A stretch of 64,000 bases of DNA from an uncultured Oscillospiraceae bacterium (GTDB taxonomy: Bacteria > Bacillota > Clostridia > Oscillospirales > Ruminococcaceae), in the NCBI GenBank assembly GCA_910577565.1, contig CAJTNJ010000008.1, forward strand, positions 3,939 to 67,938, given 5' to 3'. The position numbers and the translations under genes are program-made. The first letter of the stretch is position 1. The number at the start of each line of letters is the position of its first letter. Under the pieces are notes generated by a model, which saw nothing but the letters and a program-made list of their open reading frames with translations, was not told the DNA's origin and did not search any database. Below are positions 52,715 through 62,119 of the stretch, in pieces.

Positions 52715-53980
52715 TTATAAGCTTAACTTAACAAACCTACCTTTCAAAAGTTTTTTTCTGGCTTCGTTCATTGCAAACAAAGCAGTTAAATCTCTAATAG
52801 TCTGCCTTTTAGTTTGTTTATTTTGCGCTAAAAGCAGTTTATAGGTTTTTGTTTCATATTCTGTTGAAATGCCAACATAAACAAGACCTACTGGCTTTTC
52901 TTTGTCACCACCGCCAGGGCCTGCTATTCCTGTAGTTGAAATTCCAATATCTGCCCCCGATATTTTACGCACTCCTATCGCCATTTGTTCTGCCACTTCT
53001 GGACTTACTGCACCGTATTTTTTTAATATACTATTGTCTACTTTAAGTACTTTCTCTTTTATCTCATTTGAATAGCTCACAACTCCACAATCAAAACACT
53101 TGCTTGAACCAGCAACCGAAACTATATTTGAAGCAATTAGTCCACCAGTGCAACTTTCGGCAACAGACAGCTTCTTTCCGTTTTGAATTGCTGCTCTAAC
53201 TACGGCAGTTTGCATATTTTCAACATCTATACCGTAAATAAACTTAGAAAGTCTTTCGATAACAATATCCATGGGCTTTTTCATGAGTTCTTCAGCGATC
53301 TGTTTGTTTTTTGCATTTGACGTTATTCTTACTCTAACCTCTCCTGTCTTAGCATATATCCCCACTGTAGGATTGCTCCCTTCTAAAATATCAGCTAAAA
53401 CCTCATCAACTTTTGACTCCCCTATGCCATATAAATGTATATTGTGTGATAAAATAATATAATCAGTTAAATTCATAATGTACGATTTAACATCTTTTTC
53501 AAACATCGGTATCAGTTCTAAAGGAGGTCCAGGCAAGAGTATTATTATTTTTCCGTTTTCATTTATAGCCATGCCGGGAGCTGTACCGTTTTCGTTATAG
53601 AACACCTTGCTTCCCTCAATAACCAGTGCTTGCTTATAGTTGTTGTTTGTTATCTCTCTTTTTGCTTTTTTTAACATGCTTTCAATATTATTTTTTGCAC
53701 GCATATCTTTTACAAGTTTTTTTGAAAGCTCTTTAGCGACAATCTCTTTTGTTAAGTCATCCTTTGTAGGGCCAAGCCCACCTGTAAAAATTATAAGATC
53801 GCTTCTTTTTATTCCAGTGATTATAGCTTCTTTTAACCTATTTTGATTATCACCAACTGTCGTATGCCACAGCACACTTATTCCCAAACTTGCAAGCTCT
53901 CTTGATAGATACTGCGCATGAGTGTTATTAATATCGCCAATAAGAATCTCTGTCCCAACTGCTATTATCTCTGCCTTCAT
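52715..53980 (-). CDS. cinA: CinA family protein (nicotinamide-nucleotide amidase / competence-damage protein)
   Basis: The 421-residue protein has an N-terminal molybdopterin-binding-like (COG1058) domain with KAEIIAVGTEILIGDINNTH and FTGGLGPTKDDLTKEIVA, and a C-terminal CinA amidase domain with SVAESCTGGLIASNIVSVAG, VVSYSNEIKEKVL and STTGIAGPGGGDKEKPVGLV. By family knowledge it recycles pyridine nucleotides by deamidating NMN; links to competence vary. Full length on the minus strand. Confidence 0.93.
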   Translation of the reverse strand: MKAEIIAVGTEILIGDINNTHAQYLSRELASLGISVLWHTTVGDNQNRLKEAIITGIKRSDLIIFTGGLGPTKDDLTKEIVAKELSKKLVKDMRAKNNIESMLKKAKREITNNNYKQALVIEGSKVFYNENGTAPGMAINENGKIIILLPGPPLELIPMFEKDVKSYIMNLTDYIILSHNIHLYGIGESKVDEVLADILEGSNPTVGIYAKTGEVRVRITSNAKNKQIAEELMKKPMDIVIERLSKFIYGIDVENMQTAVVRAAIQNGKKLSVAESCTGGLIASNIVSVAGSSKCFDCGVVSYSNEIKEKVLKVDNSILKKYGAVSPEVAEQMAIGVRKISGADIGISTTGIAGPGGGDKEKPVGLVYVGISTEYETKTYKLLLAQNKQTKRQTIRDLTALFAMNEARKKLLKGRFVKLSL

Positions 53981-54462
53981 ATCTTAAAATCACTCCTAAT
54001 TATATCATTTATAATTTTGATTTGCTTTTTGTTTTGTATAAACTTATTTTACAAACAGTATTAAATTCGATTTTTTAAACTTATTGTTTCATTATTAAGC
54101 AAAATTTAAGTATTATCTATATTAAAGATTAAGTAATAAAATCAATAAAAAACATTTTTCAAACAAAAGAATATCATTTTAATTTCTAAAAATTTGACAT
54201 AAACACAAAAAATATTATTAACACTTTTATATGTTAAACATCGTTTGATTTTTAAATTATAAAAATCAAAGAAATGCAGAATATAGGCTTGGTGCCATAT
54301 ATTTTCTGGACATAGATAATAATGTAAATACATCATTAAAATCAAGAAAAATATAGTTAACACACATATATAAGGCCAATTAAACAAGCTTTTGCAATAT
54401 TTAATCTTTAATAAAAGCAACTAAAACATTGCGTTATCAAAGATAATTTACCATAAGTTACG
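53981..54462. other. Intergenic region between cinA and hydF
   Basis: 480 bp. A 92-codon open frame on the minus strand (54142-54420) encodes an Ile/Phe/Tyr-rich string expected by chance in such AT-rich DNA and has no supporting ribosome site. No gene is called. Confidence 0.4.
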
Positions 54463-55668
54463 TTATTTTTTGCAATTAAAAATTCCAGTGCTGCGATCAA
54501 GCACGCCTTTTAACGATGCTATCAAAATGCCGTAGTTTGTAATTGGTATATTTTTAAATTTGCATTCTTTAAACCTGCGCTGAACTTCACGTGATGTTAA
54601 CATACAACCACCACAGTGAATGACAAGTTTATAAGACGATAAATCTTCCGGGAAGCTAAGACCACTTGTAAATTCAAATTGCGGTTTAAAACCAAGGTAG
54701 GAGTTTATCCACTGCGGAAGCTTTACTGCTCCTATATCATTACACTGTCTATGATGGGTACAACCTTCGGAAATTAACACTTTGTCACTTGGAGCTAGTT
54801 TTTTTATAGCCTGTACACCTTTAATTGCAATATCCAAAATGCCGTTATACCGTGCAAAAAGAATAGAAAAAGATGTTAAAGGAATATCTTCTGATATTGT
54901 TCTTCCCACTCCTTCAAAAACCTGGCTGTCAGTTATTACTAAAGCTGGTCTTTTTTTCAAACTGTATATTGTTTTTTTTAGCTCATTTTCCTGACATGTA
55001 ATTGCGATAGCGTTTGAATCTAATATGTCTCTAGTTACCTGCTGTACAGGCAAAATTAAACGGCCCTTCGGAGCTGATGAATCAATAGGCGTTACAAGTA
55101 TTACAATATCTAATTTAGAAATAAGGTCACAAACAAGTGGGTGTTTTTCTGTATCTTGATTTTTGCAGGAAACAATCAATTCTTTTAGTTTATCAATATT
55201 TTTTCCAGTTTTTGCACTGACTTCTATTGCCAAATAATCAATTGGCAGCGATGATTTATCTATTATAGTTTTGCAACAATCAGTTTTATTTATTACCAAA
55301 ATAACAGGTATGTTTTTATCCTTGCACTTGTCAATAATTTTGAGTTCATAATCGTCAAGCGCTTTTTTTGCATCAATGACTATAATTGCAATATCTGATT
55401 TATTTAATACATCGAAACTTTTTTTTATTCTTTTTAATCCCAGCTCCCCTTCGTCGTCAAGCCCCGGAGTATCTATTAAAGTTACAGGACCAATTGGCAA
55501 AATCTCCATGGCTTTGTAAACAGGATCTGTAGTTGTCCCCTTAATGTCTGATACAATAGCAATATCTTGGTTTGTTATGGCGTTAATAATGCTCGATTTG
55601 CCGACATTTCGTTTACCAAATATTCCAATATGTACACGATTAGCTGATGGTGTGTCGTTTAGGTTCAT
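54463..55668 (-). CDS. hydF: [FeFe]-hydrogenase maturation GTPase HydF
   Basis: Scaffold on which the 2Fe subcluster of the H-cluster is assembled before transfer to the hydrogenase. 401 residues: an N-terminal GTPase domain with GKRNVGKSSIINAITNQDIA, DTPGLDDEGELG and NKTD, a dimerisation domain, and a C-terminal iron-sulfur domain with CTHHRQC and HCGGCML. GTPase and cluster-binding cysteines all appear present. It is the last gene of a hydE-hydG-hydF row, 33 bases after hydG. Confidence 0.95.
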   Translation of the reverse strand: MNLNDTPSANRVHIGIFGKRNVGKSSIINAITNQDIAIVSDIKGTTTDPVYKAMEILPIGPVTLIDTPGLDDEGELGLKRIKKSFDVLNKSDIAIIVIDAKKALDDYELKIIDKCKDKNIPVILVINKTDCCKTIIDKSSLPIDYLAIEVSAKTGKNIDKLKELIVSCKNQDTEKHPLVCDLISKLDIVILVTPIDSSAPKGRLILPVQQVTRDILDSNAIAITCQENELKKTIYSLKKRPALVITDSQVFEGVGRTISEDIPLTSFSILFARYNGILDIAIKGVQAIKKLAPSDKVLISEGCTHHRQCNDIGAVKLPQWINSYLGFKPQFEFTSGLSFPEDLSSYKLVIHCGGCMLTSREVQRRFKECKFKNIPITNYGILIASLKGVLDRSTGIFNCKK

Positions 55669-55701
55669 ATAAATCTAACTCCCTAAGTTTATGTAAATGT
55701 T

Positions 55702-57126
55702 TTAAAGTCTAAAATCGCGCTTACCATGCATTATATCTTCTAAGCATTTAGCTGTCGTTTTTTTTACTTTTTGATTTTCAATCTTTTTTAATTCATCTTC
55801 AATAACCTTATCGCCAAGTTCTTTTGTAGCTTTTGATGCATAATCTAGAAGGTATTCTTTTAGTGTAATTAACGCATTTGGATGGCAACAGTATTGTATT
55901 TTACCATTTTTGCTAAGCCGCATAAAATTGTCACCTGTTCTGTTTTCGCGATAACACGCAGTGCAAAAACTGGGAATATAACCAAGCTTTAATAACCACC
56001 TAACTACCTCATCAAGCGTTCTTTGGTCGGAAACTTCGAATTGGGCGGAGTTTTCCTTTTTCCCAAATTTAGCGTCTTTATACCCTCCAACAGTTGTTAA
56101 AGACCCGGCTGAAATTTGAGATACGCCAAGCTCTAGAGCCTTTTTGCGCATATCTTTATTTTCTCGCGTTGATATAATCATGCCTGTATATGGTATAGCT
56201 ATTCTGATGCAAGCAATAATCTTTGCAAACGTTTCATCGTCAATACCATTTTCAAAATCACCAGGTGAAATATCATAAGCAGGTTGAATTCGCGGAACAG
56301 AAATTGTGTGAGGACCAACGCCATAAACAGCTTCTAAATGCTCAGCATGCATCAAAAGTCCGGCAAATTCATAACGATAACTTTCAAGACCAAACAATAC
56401 GCCACAACCCACGTCATCAATGCCAGCCTCCATTGCGCGATCTACAGCCTCGGTGTGATAGTTATAGTTGTGTTTTGGGCCAGTAGGATGAAGTTCTTCA
56501 TATGAAATTTTGTTATATGTTTCTTGGAATAATATATAAGTTCCTATTCCTGCATTTTTTAGTTTTTTGTAGTTTTCTACTGTTGTTGCGGCAATATTTA
56601 CGTTGACTCTGCGAATTGATCCGTTTTTGTGCTTTATAGAATATATGGTGTCTATTGATTCAAGCAGATATTCAATAGGGCAATTTATAGGATCTTCTCC
56701 AGTTTCAAGAGCTAAGCGCTTATGCCCCATATCCTCAAGTGCTATAACTTCTTCTATGATTTCTTGCTGGGTTAATTTTTTGCGAAGTATTGTTTTATTT
56801 TTTTTGTGATATGGACAATATGTACACCCATTTACACAGTAATTTGAAAGATAAAGAGGAGCGAACATAACAATTCGGTTTCCATATATATCATCTTTTA
56901 TTTTTTTTGCAAGATAAAATATATCCTTGTTTTTTTGTTCTATATCACATTCTAACAGCACACAAGCTTCGCGATGGGTCAAGCCTTTGCCTTTTTTTGC
57001 TTTGTTTAAAATTTTTTCTATTAATTTTTCGTTATTTTTGTTTTCATTAGCAAATTGCAACGTATCCATAATCTCTTGATGATTTATAAACTCCTCGGCA
57101 TTTCTAGATTTTGGATTATAACTCAT
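55702..57126 (-). CDS. hydG: [FeFe]-hydrogenase maturation radical SAM enzyme HydG
   Basis: Cleaves tyrosine to give the CO and CN ligands of the H-cluster. The 474-residue protein has the radical SAM cysteines C97, C101 and C104 (YCVNGCTYCPYHKKN), ETGEDPINCPIEY, SVPRIQPA and the C-terminal second cluster site SFCTACYRENRTGDNFM with a later CCHPN. Full family length. It is encoded between hydE and hydF on the minus strand. Confidence 0.96.
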   Translation of the reverse strand: MSYNPKSRNAEEFINHQEIMDTLQFANENKNNEKLIEKILNKAKKGKGLTHREACVLLECDIEQKNKDIFYLAKKIKDDIYGNRIVMFAPLYLSNYCVNGCTYCPYHKKNKTILRKKLTQQEIIEEVIALEDMGHKRLALETGEDPINCPIEYLLESIDTIYSIKHKNGSIRRVNVNIAATTVENYKKLKNAGIGTYILFQETYNKISYEELHPTGPKHNYNYHTEAVDRAMEAGIDDVGCGVLFGLESYRYEFAGLLMHAEHLEAVYGVGPHTISVPRIQPAYDISPGDFENGIDDETFAKIIACIRIAIPYTGMIISTRENKDMRKKALELGVSQISAGSLTTVGGYKDAKFGKKENSAQFEVSDQRTLDEVVRWLLKLGYIPSFCTACYRENRTGDNFMRLSKNGKIQYCCHPNALITLKEYLLDYASKATKELGDKVIEDELKKIENQKVKKTTAKCLEDIMHGKRDFRL

Positions 57127-57169
57127 TTCAATTATCCTTTCAAAATATAATATATTCCATTAGCATTAA

Positions 57170-58210
57170 TTAGTTTTTCATTTTGCTATCTCCTCGCTCA
57201 AATGCCAACTTATAGCCTATTTTATCCATACGATTTTTTAAAAACAACAGATATTCACGTATATTCATTTTAGTATAAAATTTGTTGTTGTAAATCGAAT
57301 ATTGTTTTTTCACTTCCATGGGGGTTATATTTGGCATTATAACGTTAGCACCTGCTAAAACGGCATTATATATGCTATTTTTACTTAATGATGCAACAGC
57401 AGTAGTTGCCGGAATAAGAGTTTCTGGCAACATCAAACGGATTATAGCTATCAATATAAATGTTAGTTGCAAAGAGCCTTGTTCCATCATTTTAAATGGA
57501 GTGTCATTATGCGGTATATATGGGCCTATGCCAACCATGTGTGGCTTAAATTTATATATAAACTTTAAATCTTCGACTATATTTTCATATGTTTGATATG
57601 GTGATCCAACCATAAACCCAGTACCAACTTGATAACCAATTTCTTTTAAATTTAAAAGGCAACGCATGCGGTTTTTAAATGACATGGATTTTGGATGAAG
57701 CATTCGATAGTGATAAAAATTAGCTGATTCGTGCCTTAGAAGATATCTGTCAGCACCTGAATCAAACCATGTTTTATATGCTTTTTTGTCATGTTCACCA
57801 AAAGACAGAGTTATAGCAACACCTGGGTGAGCAGATTTAATGACACGCACAATGTCTGCTATTTCATCAACTGTATATGATAAGTCTTCACCGCCTTGGA
57901 GCACAAAAGATCTTATGCCTGCGTTAAATCCTTCATTGCAGCAAAAAAGTATTTCATCTTTACAAAGTCTGTATCGAGTAAGGTTATTGTTATCTTTTCT
58001 TATACCACAGTAAAAGCAATTATTTTTACAATAATTAGTAAACTCAATAAGGCCTCGCACAAATATTTTATTGCCGTAATATTTGTGTTGCAACAAATTG
58101 GATTTTTCAAATAAATAATTGCTATATTTATAATGGTTATTTAAAAGATAAAGTAGTTTTTCTTCATCAAAAGATTTTTTCAAAAAAAGTTCATATATAT
58201 ATCTTTGCAT
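57170..58210 (-). CDS. hydE: [FeFe]-hydrogenase maturation radical SAM enzyme HydE
   Basis: Radical SAM protein that works on the cysteine-bound iron synthon in building the H-cluster. The 346-residue protein has C61, C65 and C68 (FTNYCKNNCFYCGIRKDN), FVLQGGEDLSYTVDE, RYLLRHESANFYHYRMLHP, GTGFMVGSPYQT and GPYIPHNDTPF. First gene of the hydE-G-F row, 43 bases before hydG. No hydrogenase structural gene is in the window. Confidence 0.95.
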   Translation of the reverse strand: MQRYIYELFLKKSFDEEKLLYLLNNHYKYSNYLFEKSNLLQHKYYGNKIFVRGLIEFTNYCKNNCFYCGIRKDNNNLTRYRLCKDEILFCCNEGFNAGIRSFVLQGGEDLSYTVDEIADIVRVIKSAHPGVAITLSFGEHDKKAYKTWFDSGADRYLLRHESANFYHYRMLHPKSMSFKNRMRCLLNLKEIGYQVGTGFMVGSPYQTYENIVEDLKFIYKFKPHMVGIGPYIPHNDTPFKMMEQGSLQLTFILIAIIRLMLPETLIPATTAVASLSKNSIYNAVLAGANVIMPNITPMEVKKQYSIYNNKFYTKMNIREYLLFLKNRMDKIGYKLAFERGDSKMKN

Positions 58211-58576
58211 TAATAATTACCAAAATTCTTGCATGTATGGTTTTTTATAGTTTTTTGTTTATCATACAAACCTACCTGAATAGATATTAACTACATAAAT
58301 AGATATATTGAAAATTATATTTATTATGCAGATATTGTAATAAGCATGAAACAAAACCTATAGAGTATATAATTATGTTCTTTTATTCATGTAAAAAATA
58401 TGTTTAATATTTGTAGAACTCTGCAATTATATAAATAAAAAAACAAAGCAAATTTTGAATGTTATATTTATATTTTATTACAACCAGCTATAAATATCAA
58501 GACTGGAATGAAAGCGGGAAGCGTTTAAAACATTATAATATCTAGAAATTATCAAAAATAGATGATATAAAATTTC
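58211..58576. other. Intergenic region between divergent hydE and rpmG units
   Basis: 365 bp, AT-rich, expected to hold the hydE promoter. A minus-strand TATGAT near 58260 is a possible -10 box without a good -35 partner. Confidence 0.35.
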
Positions 58577-58605
58577 TTGACATAGCATGTTTTATATGGT
58601 ATCAT
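58577..58605 (+). promoter_or_regulatory. Promoter of the rpmG-secE-nusG ribosomal operon
   Basis: Consensus TTGACA (58577-58582), 17 bp, TATCAT (58600-58605). A leader of about 125 bases follows, including a GGAGGGAGG at about 58663 with no start codon after it. Confidence 0.8.
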
Positions 58606-58733
58606 TATTACACCTCTTTTAGCAGGCTTTATTTTTTTGCTTAAAAATATAGTCTATCCACTGGAGGGAGGCAAATTAAATATCATTCAATTAGTGAATG
58701 GTGAAGTCCATTAAGACGCAGGAGGTGCCGATT

Positions 58734-58883
58734 ATGAGAGTAAAGGTTACATTGGCTTGTACAGAGTGCAAACAACGTAATTATGACACAATGAAAAACA
58801 AAAAGAATAATCCGGACAGGCTGGAAATGAATAAATATTGTCGTTTCTGCCGTAAACACACACTTCACAAAGAAACTAAATAA
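58734..58883 (+). CDS. rpmG: 50S ribosomal protein L33
   Basis: A 49-residue zinc-ribbon protein (RVKVTLACTECKQRNYDTMK; CRFCRKHTLHKETK) with both CxxC pairs, the zinc-binding C+ form. ATG at 58734 follows CAGGAGGTG. First gene of the classic rpmG-secE-nusG-rplK-rplA group. Confidence 0.96.
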   Translation: MRVKVTLACTECKQRNYDTMKNKKNNPDRLEMNKYCRFCRKHTLHKETK

Positions 58884-58903
58884 TGAAGGGCGGATGTTGA
58901 GTT

Positions 58904-59197
58904 ATGGCTAAAAAACAAAAGAATGTAGCTAATACCACCGTATCAGCCAAATCTGGTTCTAAGACTGTAAAAAACCAAAGCAAAAAGAACAAGAAAAAAA
59001 ATATATTTCGACGCATGGCTAACTATTTTAGAGAACTAAAAAACGAGCTTAAAAAAGTTGTGTGGCCGGACAAAAAGAAAACATTTCAAGGAACAATAGT
59101 TGTTATGGTTACAATTATAATTGTACTTATATTTGTAGTGCTTGCAGACTTGTTGTTCCAATTTCTGCTTAAACTTTTACTTGGTCAACTATCATAA
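58904..59197 (+). CDS. secE: Preprotein translocase subunit SecE
   Basis: Essential partner of SecY. 97 residues: a basic N-terminal extension, the amphipathic FRRMANYFRELKNELKKVVW motif followed by PDKKKTFQG, and one membrane helix (TIVVMVTIIIVLIFVVLADL). The single helix is the normal Gram-positive form. Lies between rpmG and nusG. Confidence 0.95.
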   Translation: MAKKQKNVANTTVSAKSGSKTVKNQSKKNKKKNIFRRMANYFRELKNELKKVVWPDKKKTFQGTIVVMVTIIIVLIFVVLADLLFQFLLKLLLGQLS

Positions 59198-59215
59198 ACC
59201 GAATGGAGGGATCTA

Positions 59216-59737
59216 ATGTCTGAGCAGGCAAAATGGTATGTTGTACATACTTATTCGGGATATGAAAACAAAGTAGCAAAAAATATAGAAAAAGTGGTTG
59301 AAAGCCGTCAGCTGCATGACCTTATTTTGGAGGTTAAAATTCCAACAGAAATGGTTGACGAAATTAAAGACGGCAAAAAAAAGGAAGTAGAGCGCAAACT
59401 ATTTCCAAGTTATGTAATAATAAAAATGGTTATGACTGACGATTCTTGGTATATTGTTAGAAATATAAGAGGCGTTACCGGCTTTGTTGGCCCGTCTTCT
59501 AAACCAATACCCTTAACCCAGAAAGAAGTGGATGCTCTGGGTGTTGAGGAACGCAGGGTAGAGGTAGATTATAAAGTTGGCGACAATGTAAAAATTGTTG
59601 GCGGTTCGCTTGAAGGCTTCAGTGGAAATGTTACCAAGCTTGATACTAATGCGGGGACTGTTACTGTTGTTGTGTCAATTCTTGGAAGAAACACTCCTGT
59701 TGATTTGGAGCTAAGTCAAGTGATTTCTGATGATTAA
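59216..59737 (+). CDS. nusG: Transcription termination/antitermination protein NusG
   Basis: 173 residues: an NGN domain that binds RNA polymerase (KWYVVHTYSGYENKVAKNIE, FPSYVIIKMVMTDDSWYIVR) and a C-terminal KOW domain (VGDNVKIVGGSLEGFSGNVT). ATG at 59216 follows ATGGAGGGATC. Normal length and position. Confidence 0.96.
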   Translation: MSEQAKWYVVHTYSGYENKVAKNIEKVVESRQLHDLILEVKIPTEMVDEIKDGKKKEVERKLFPSYVIIKMVMTDDSWYIVRNIRGVTGFVGPSSKPIPLTQKEVDALGVEERRVEVDYKVGDNVKIVGGSLEGFSGNVTKLDTNAGTVTVVVSILGRNTPVDLELSQVISDD

Positions 59738-59984
59738 TTTTAATGCTCTGCATAGATTGATATTGAAGTTATAACCTAGGATATATTAAGTTAATTTTTT
59801 ATAATTAAAAAAAACTAAAAGTCATATATTTAAATTTATTATTGCTTCAAAATAAAAATTTGCAATTATATGCTATGAACTATATTGTAAATGTTATCAA
59901 AACATAACTTTAAACAATATTTAAATGATGATTAAAATTTGGAAACAAAAATGTGTTTTCAAATAAATTTGGAGGTGCTATAAA
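59738..59984. other. Spacer between nusG and rplK
   Basis: 247 bp of AT-rich sequence inside a row that is usually compact. No promoter or RNA element was recognised. Confidence 0.35.
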
Positions 59985-60410
59985 ATGGCTCAAAAAGTCG
60001 TAGGTTTTATAAAATTACAAATACCTGCAGGTAAAGCTACACCTGCACCACCTGTTGGACCTGCTCTTGGTCAACATGGTGTTAATATAATGTCATTTAC
60101 AAAAGAATTTAATGAAAGAACAAAAAATGATATAGGTCTAATTATACCTGTTGTTATAACAGTTTATGCTGATCGTTCTTTTACTTTTGTCACAAAAACT
60201 CCACCAGCTGCTGTTTTAATTAAAAAGGCTGTTGGAATTGACAAAGCATCAGGTGAACCTAACAAAACCAAAGTTGCTACTATAACGAAAGATCAGATAA
60301 AGCAAATTGCCGAACAAAAGGCTCCGGACTTAAACGCAAGCAGTGTTGAAAACGCTATGAAAATGATAGCCGGAACTGCACGTTCTATGGGCATTGAAAT
60401 TGCTGAATAA
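59985..60410 (+). CDS. rplK: 50S ribosomal protein L11
   Basis: 141 residues beginning AQKVVGFIKLQIPAGKATPA and PPVGPALGQHGVNIMSFTKE, with KTPPAAVLIKKAVGI and the C-terminal RNA-binding domain (IKQIAEQKAPDLNA, IAGTARSMGIEI). Normal length. ATG at 59985 follows TGGAGGTGC. Confidence 0.97.
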   Translation: MAQKVVGFIKLQIPAGKATPAPPVGPALGQHGVNIMSFTKEFNERTKNDIGLIIPVVITVYADRSFTFVTKTPPAAVLIKKAVGIDKASGEPNKTKVATITKDQIKQIAEQKAPDLNASSVENAMKMIAGTARSMGIEIAE

Positions 60411-60430
60411 GATGTCTTTTTAGATATCTT

Positions 60431-60530
60431 TTTGGTGGGAGGAATTAACGGGAAAGTTGCAGAATCTAACCCGCTTGGAAGTTTATAATTGAACTATCCA
60501 TTCCGATCTATTATTAACCACTTATTTAGG
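60431..60530 (+). promoter_or_regulatory. Possible L1-type leader element ahead of rplA
   Basis: The 130-bp gap contains GGTGGGAGG (60434-60442), AACGGG/AACCCG pairing (about 60448-60473) and AACCACT (60516-60522) shortly before the rplA ribosome site. A GTGGGAGG element is often found between rplK and rplA in Firmicutes. Regulatory binding by L1 is inference. Confidence 0.4.
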
Positions 60531-60540
60531 AGGAACTACT

Positions 60541-61236
60541 ATGAAACATGGTAAAAAATATAATGAAAGTGTCAAAAAAATTGACAATAATAAAATATAC
60601 GATACTAAAGAGGCATTTGATCTTGTTTTAGAATCCGCAAAGGCTAAGTTTGATGAAACAATAGAACTTCATGTACGTCTTGGTGTTGATTCACGTCACG
60701 CTGATCAACAGGTTAGAGGCGCAGTTGTTTTGCCAAATGGTACGGGTAAAAAAATCAAAGTTTTAGTATTTTGCAAAGAAGATAAATTTGAGCAAGCAAA
60801 AGCTGCAGGAGCAGACTATGTTGGTGGCGAAGAACTGGCTGCAAAGATTCAAAATGAAAATTTCTTTGATTTTGACGTAGTAATAGCATCGCCTGACATG
60901 ATGACTGTGGTTGGTCGACTTGGTAAAGTGCTTGGCCCAAAAGGCTTAATGCCAAATCCAAAAGCTGGTACTGTTTCGCCTGATGTTGCAAAAGCAGTTA
61001 CCGAGGTAAAAGCTGGTAAGATAGAATATCGTCTTGATAAAACAAATATTATCCACTGCCCAATAGGCAAAGCATCGTTTGGTGCTGATAAATTAATTGA
61101 GAATTTTGACACTTTGATGTCTGCTGTTGCAAATGCAAGGCCTAGTGCTGCCAAAGGACAATATATTAAATCATGTGTTGTGACGAGTACAATGGGCCCT
61201 GGCATAAAAGTTAGCACGACAAAATACAGTGTATAA
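60541..61236 (+). CDS. rplA: 50S ribosomal protein L1
   Basis: 231 residues: MKHGKKYNESVKKID, ELHVRLGVDSRHADQQVRGA, VLPNGTGKKIKVLVF, GRLGKVLGPKGLMPNPKAGT and MGPGIKVSTTKYSV, all typical L1. ATG at 60541 follows AGGAGGAAC. Also a translational repressor in many bacteria. Confidence 0.97.
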   Translation: MKHGKKYNESVKKIDNNKIYDTKEAFDLVLESAKAKFDETIELHVRLGVDSRHADQQVRGAVVLPNGTGKKIKVLVFCKEDKFEQAKAAGADYVGGEELAAKIQNENFFDFDVVIASPDMMTVVGRLGKVLGPKGLMPNPKAGTVSPDVAKAVTEVKAGKIEYRLDKTNIIHCPIGKASFGADKLIENFDTLMSAVANARPSAAKGQYIKSCVVTSTMGPGIKVSTTKYSV

Positions 61237-61859
61237 ATTCACTAAAAGTATAGGATAATAGAGCAATAGCAAAATCTAATTGCAGTAAAAATATGTGATA
61301 AATTTCAAGCAAATAAACAAATGAAAATTATATGTTATAAAATTAACAAAAATCAGTTATATGTTTTTTTGTGAATTTTATAAATATATATAGCTTTAAA
61401 ATTTAAATATATATACTTGAATGTGTTAAATAATAGTGTATTAAATCATATATTGTAACAATCACGATGGTATTCTAACATAAAATTTAGTAAGATAAAA
61501 CACTATAATTTGCTGGCAGAATAACATAATTGTAACATTATAGCCTTTTAGTGACTAAAAGCTTAGAAAGTTTTATTTATTAAATTGGTCCTTACTTAAC
61601 AGATATGTCAAAAGAAAATGCGATAAAAGTTATGTATATGCAGTTAAAGAAAAATATTTTTATATTTGCAAATACATTTTTAAGTTAAAACGTTAATTTA
61701 AATTATTATTTTATTATTTAGATGTTTTTAAGTCGATCATAAGTATTTTTATATACCTTGAAAACCAGTTTTGAGATTTAATCTCTATTGTTTGTAACTT
61801 AAACGAATTTGAAATTTTAAAATATGCTTATATTTTTAAAAAATTCTATAATTTATTAT
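61237..61859. other. Long intergenic region between rplA and the L10 leader
   Basis: 620 bp of AT-rich sequence with no gene. A short palindrome CTTTTAG-TGA-CTAAAAG lies at about 61545-61562. It separates the rplKA unit from a separately promoted rplJL unit. Confidence 0.45.
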
Positions 61860-61888
61860 TTGACAAAATAGTTTAGGTTTGATATTAT
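61860..61888 (+). promoter_or_regulatory. Promoter of the rplJ-rplL unit
   Basis: Consensus TTGACA (61860-61865), 17 bp, TATTAT (61883-61888), directly ahead of the L10 leader. Confidence 0.85.
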
Positions 61889-61912
61889 TAGTAATTAGTG
61901 ATGTAATGTTTT

Positions 61913-62044
61913 TCTAAAGACAGCAGGTTCCATTAAAGTGGTATAATGCAAAATTGCGCCTGCCGAGGAGAAATTGCAAAAGATTGTTCGCAAGTCTTTA
62001 TGCCTTTCTCTTTGTATGTTTAAAGAGAAGGTTTTTTGTTTTTA
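61913..62044 (+). ncRNA. Ribosomal protein L10 leader RNA
   Basis: AAAGACAGCAGGTTCC, then GCGCCTGCCGAGGAGAAATT and a 3' hairpin match the L10 leader that binds the L10(L12)4 complex in Firmicutes. AGCAGG pairs with CCTGC. The 3' part, CTTTCTCTTT / AAAGAGAAGG followed by a T-run at 62032-62042, is an intrinsic terminator, so excess L10 probably attenuates transcription. Confidence 0.85.
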
Positions 62045-62119
62045 GTGTTTTTGAGAAAAACTGTTGTCACATGATTATATATCCAATGTGGGATAATTTG
62101 AAACGGAGGTGAATTTGTA

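Noticed and set aside
54142..54420. 92-codon hydrophobic open frame on the minus strand between cinA and hydF
   Set aside because: Composition is what very AT-rich noncoding DNA gives by chance, no ribosome site fits and no family is recognisable.
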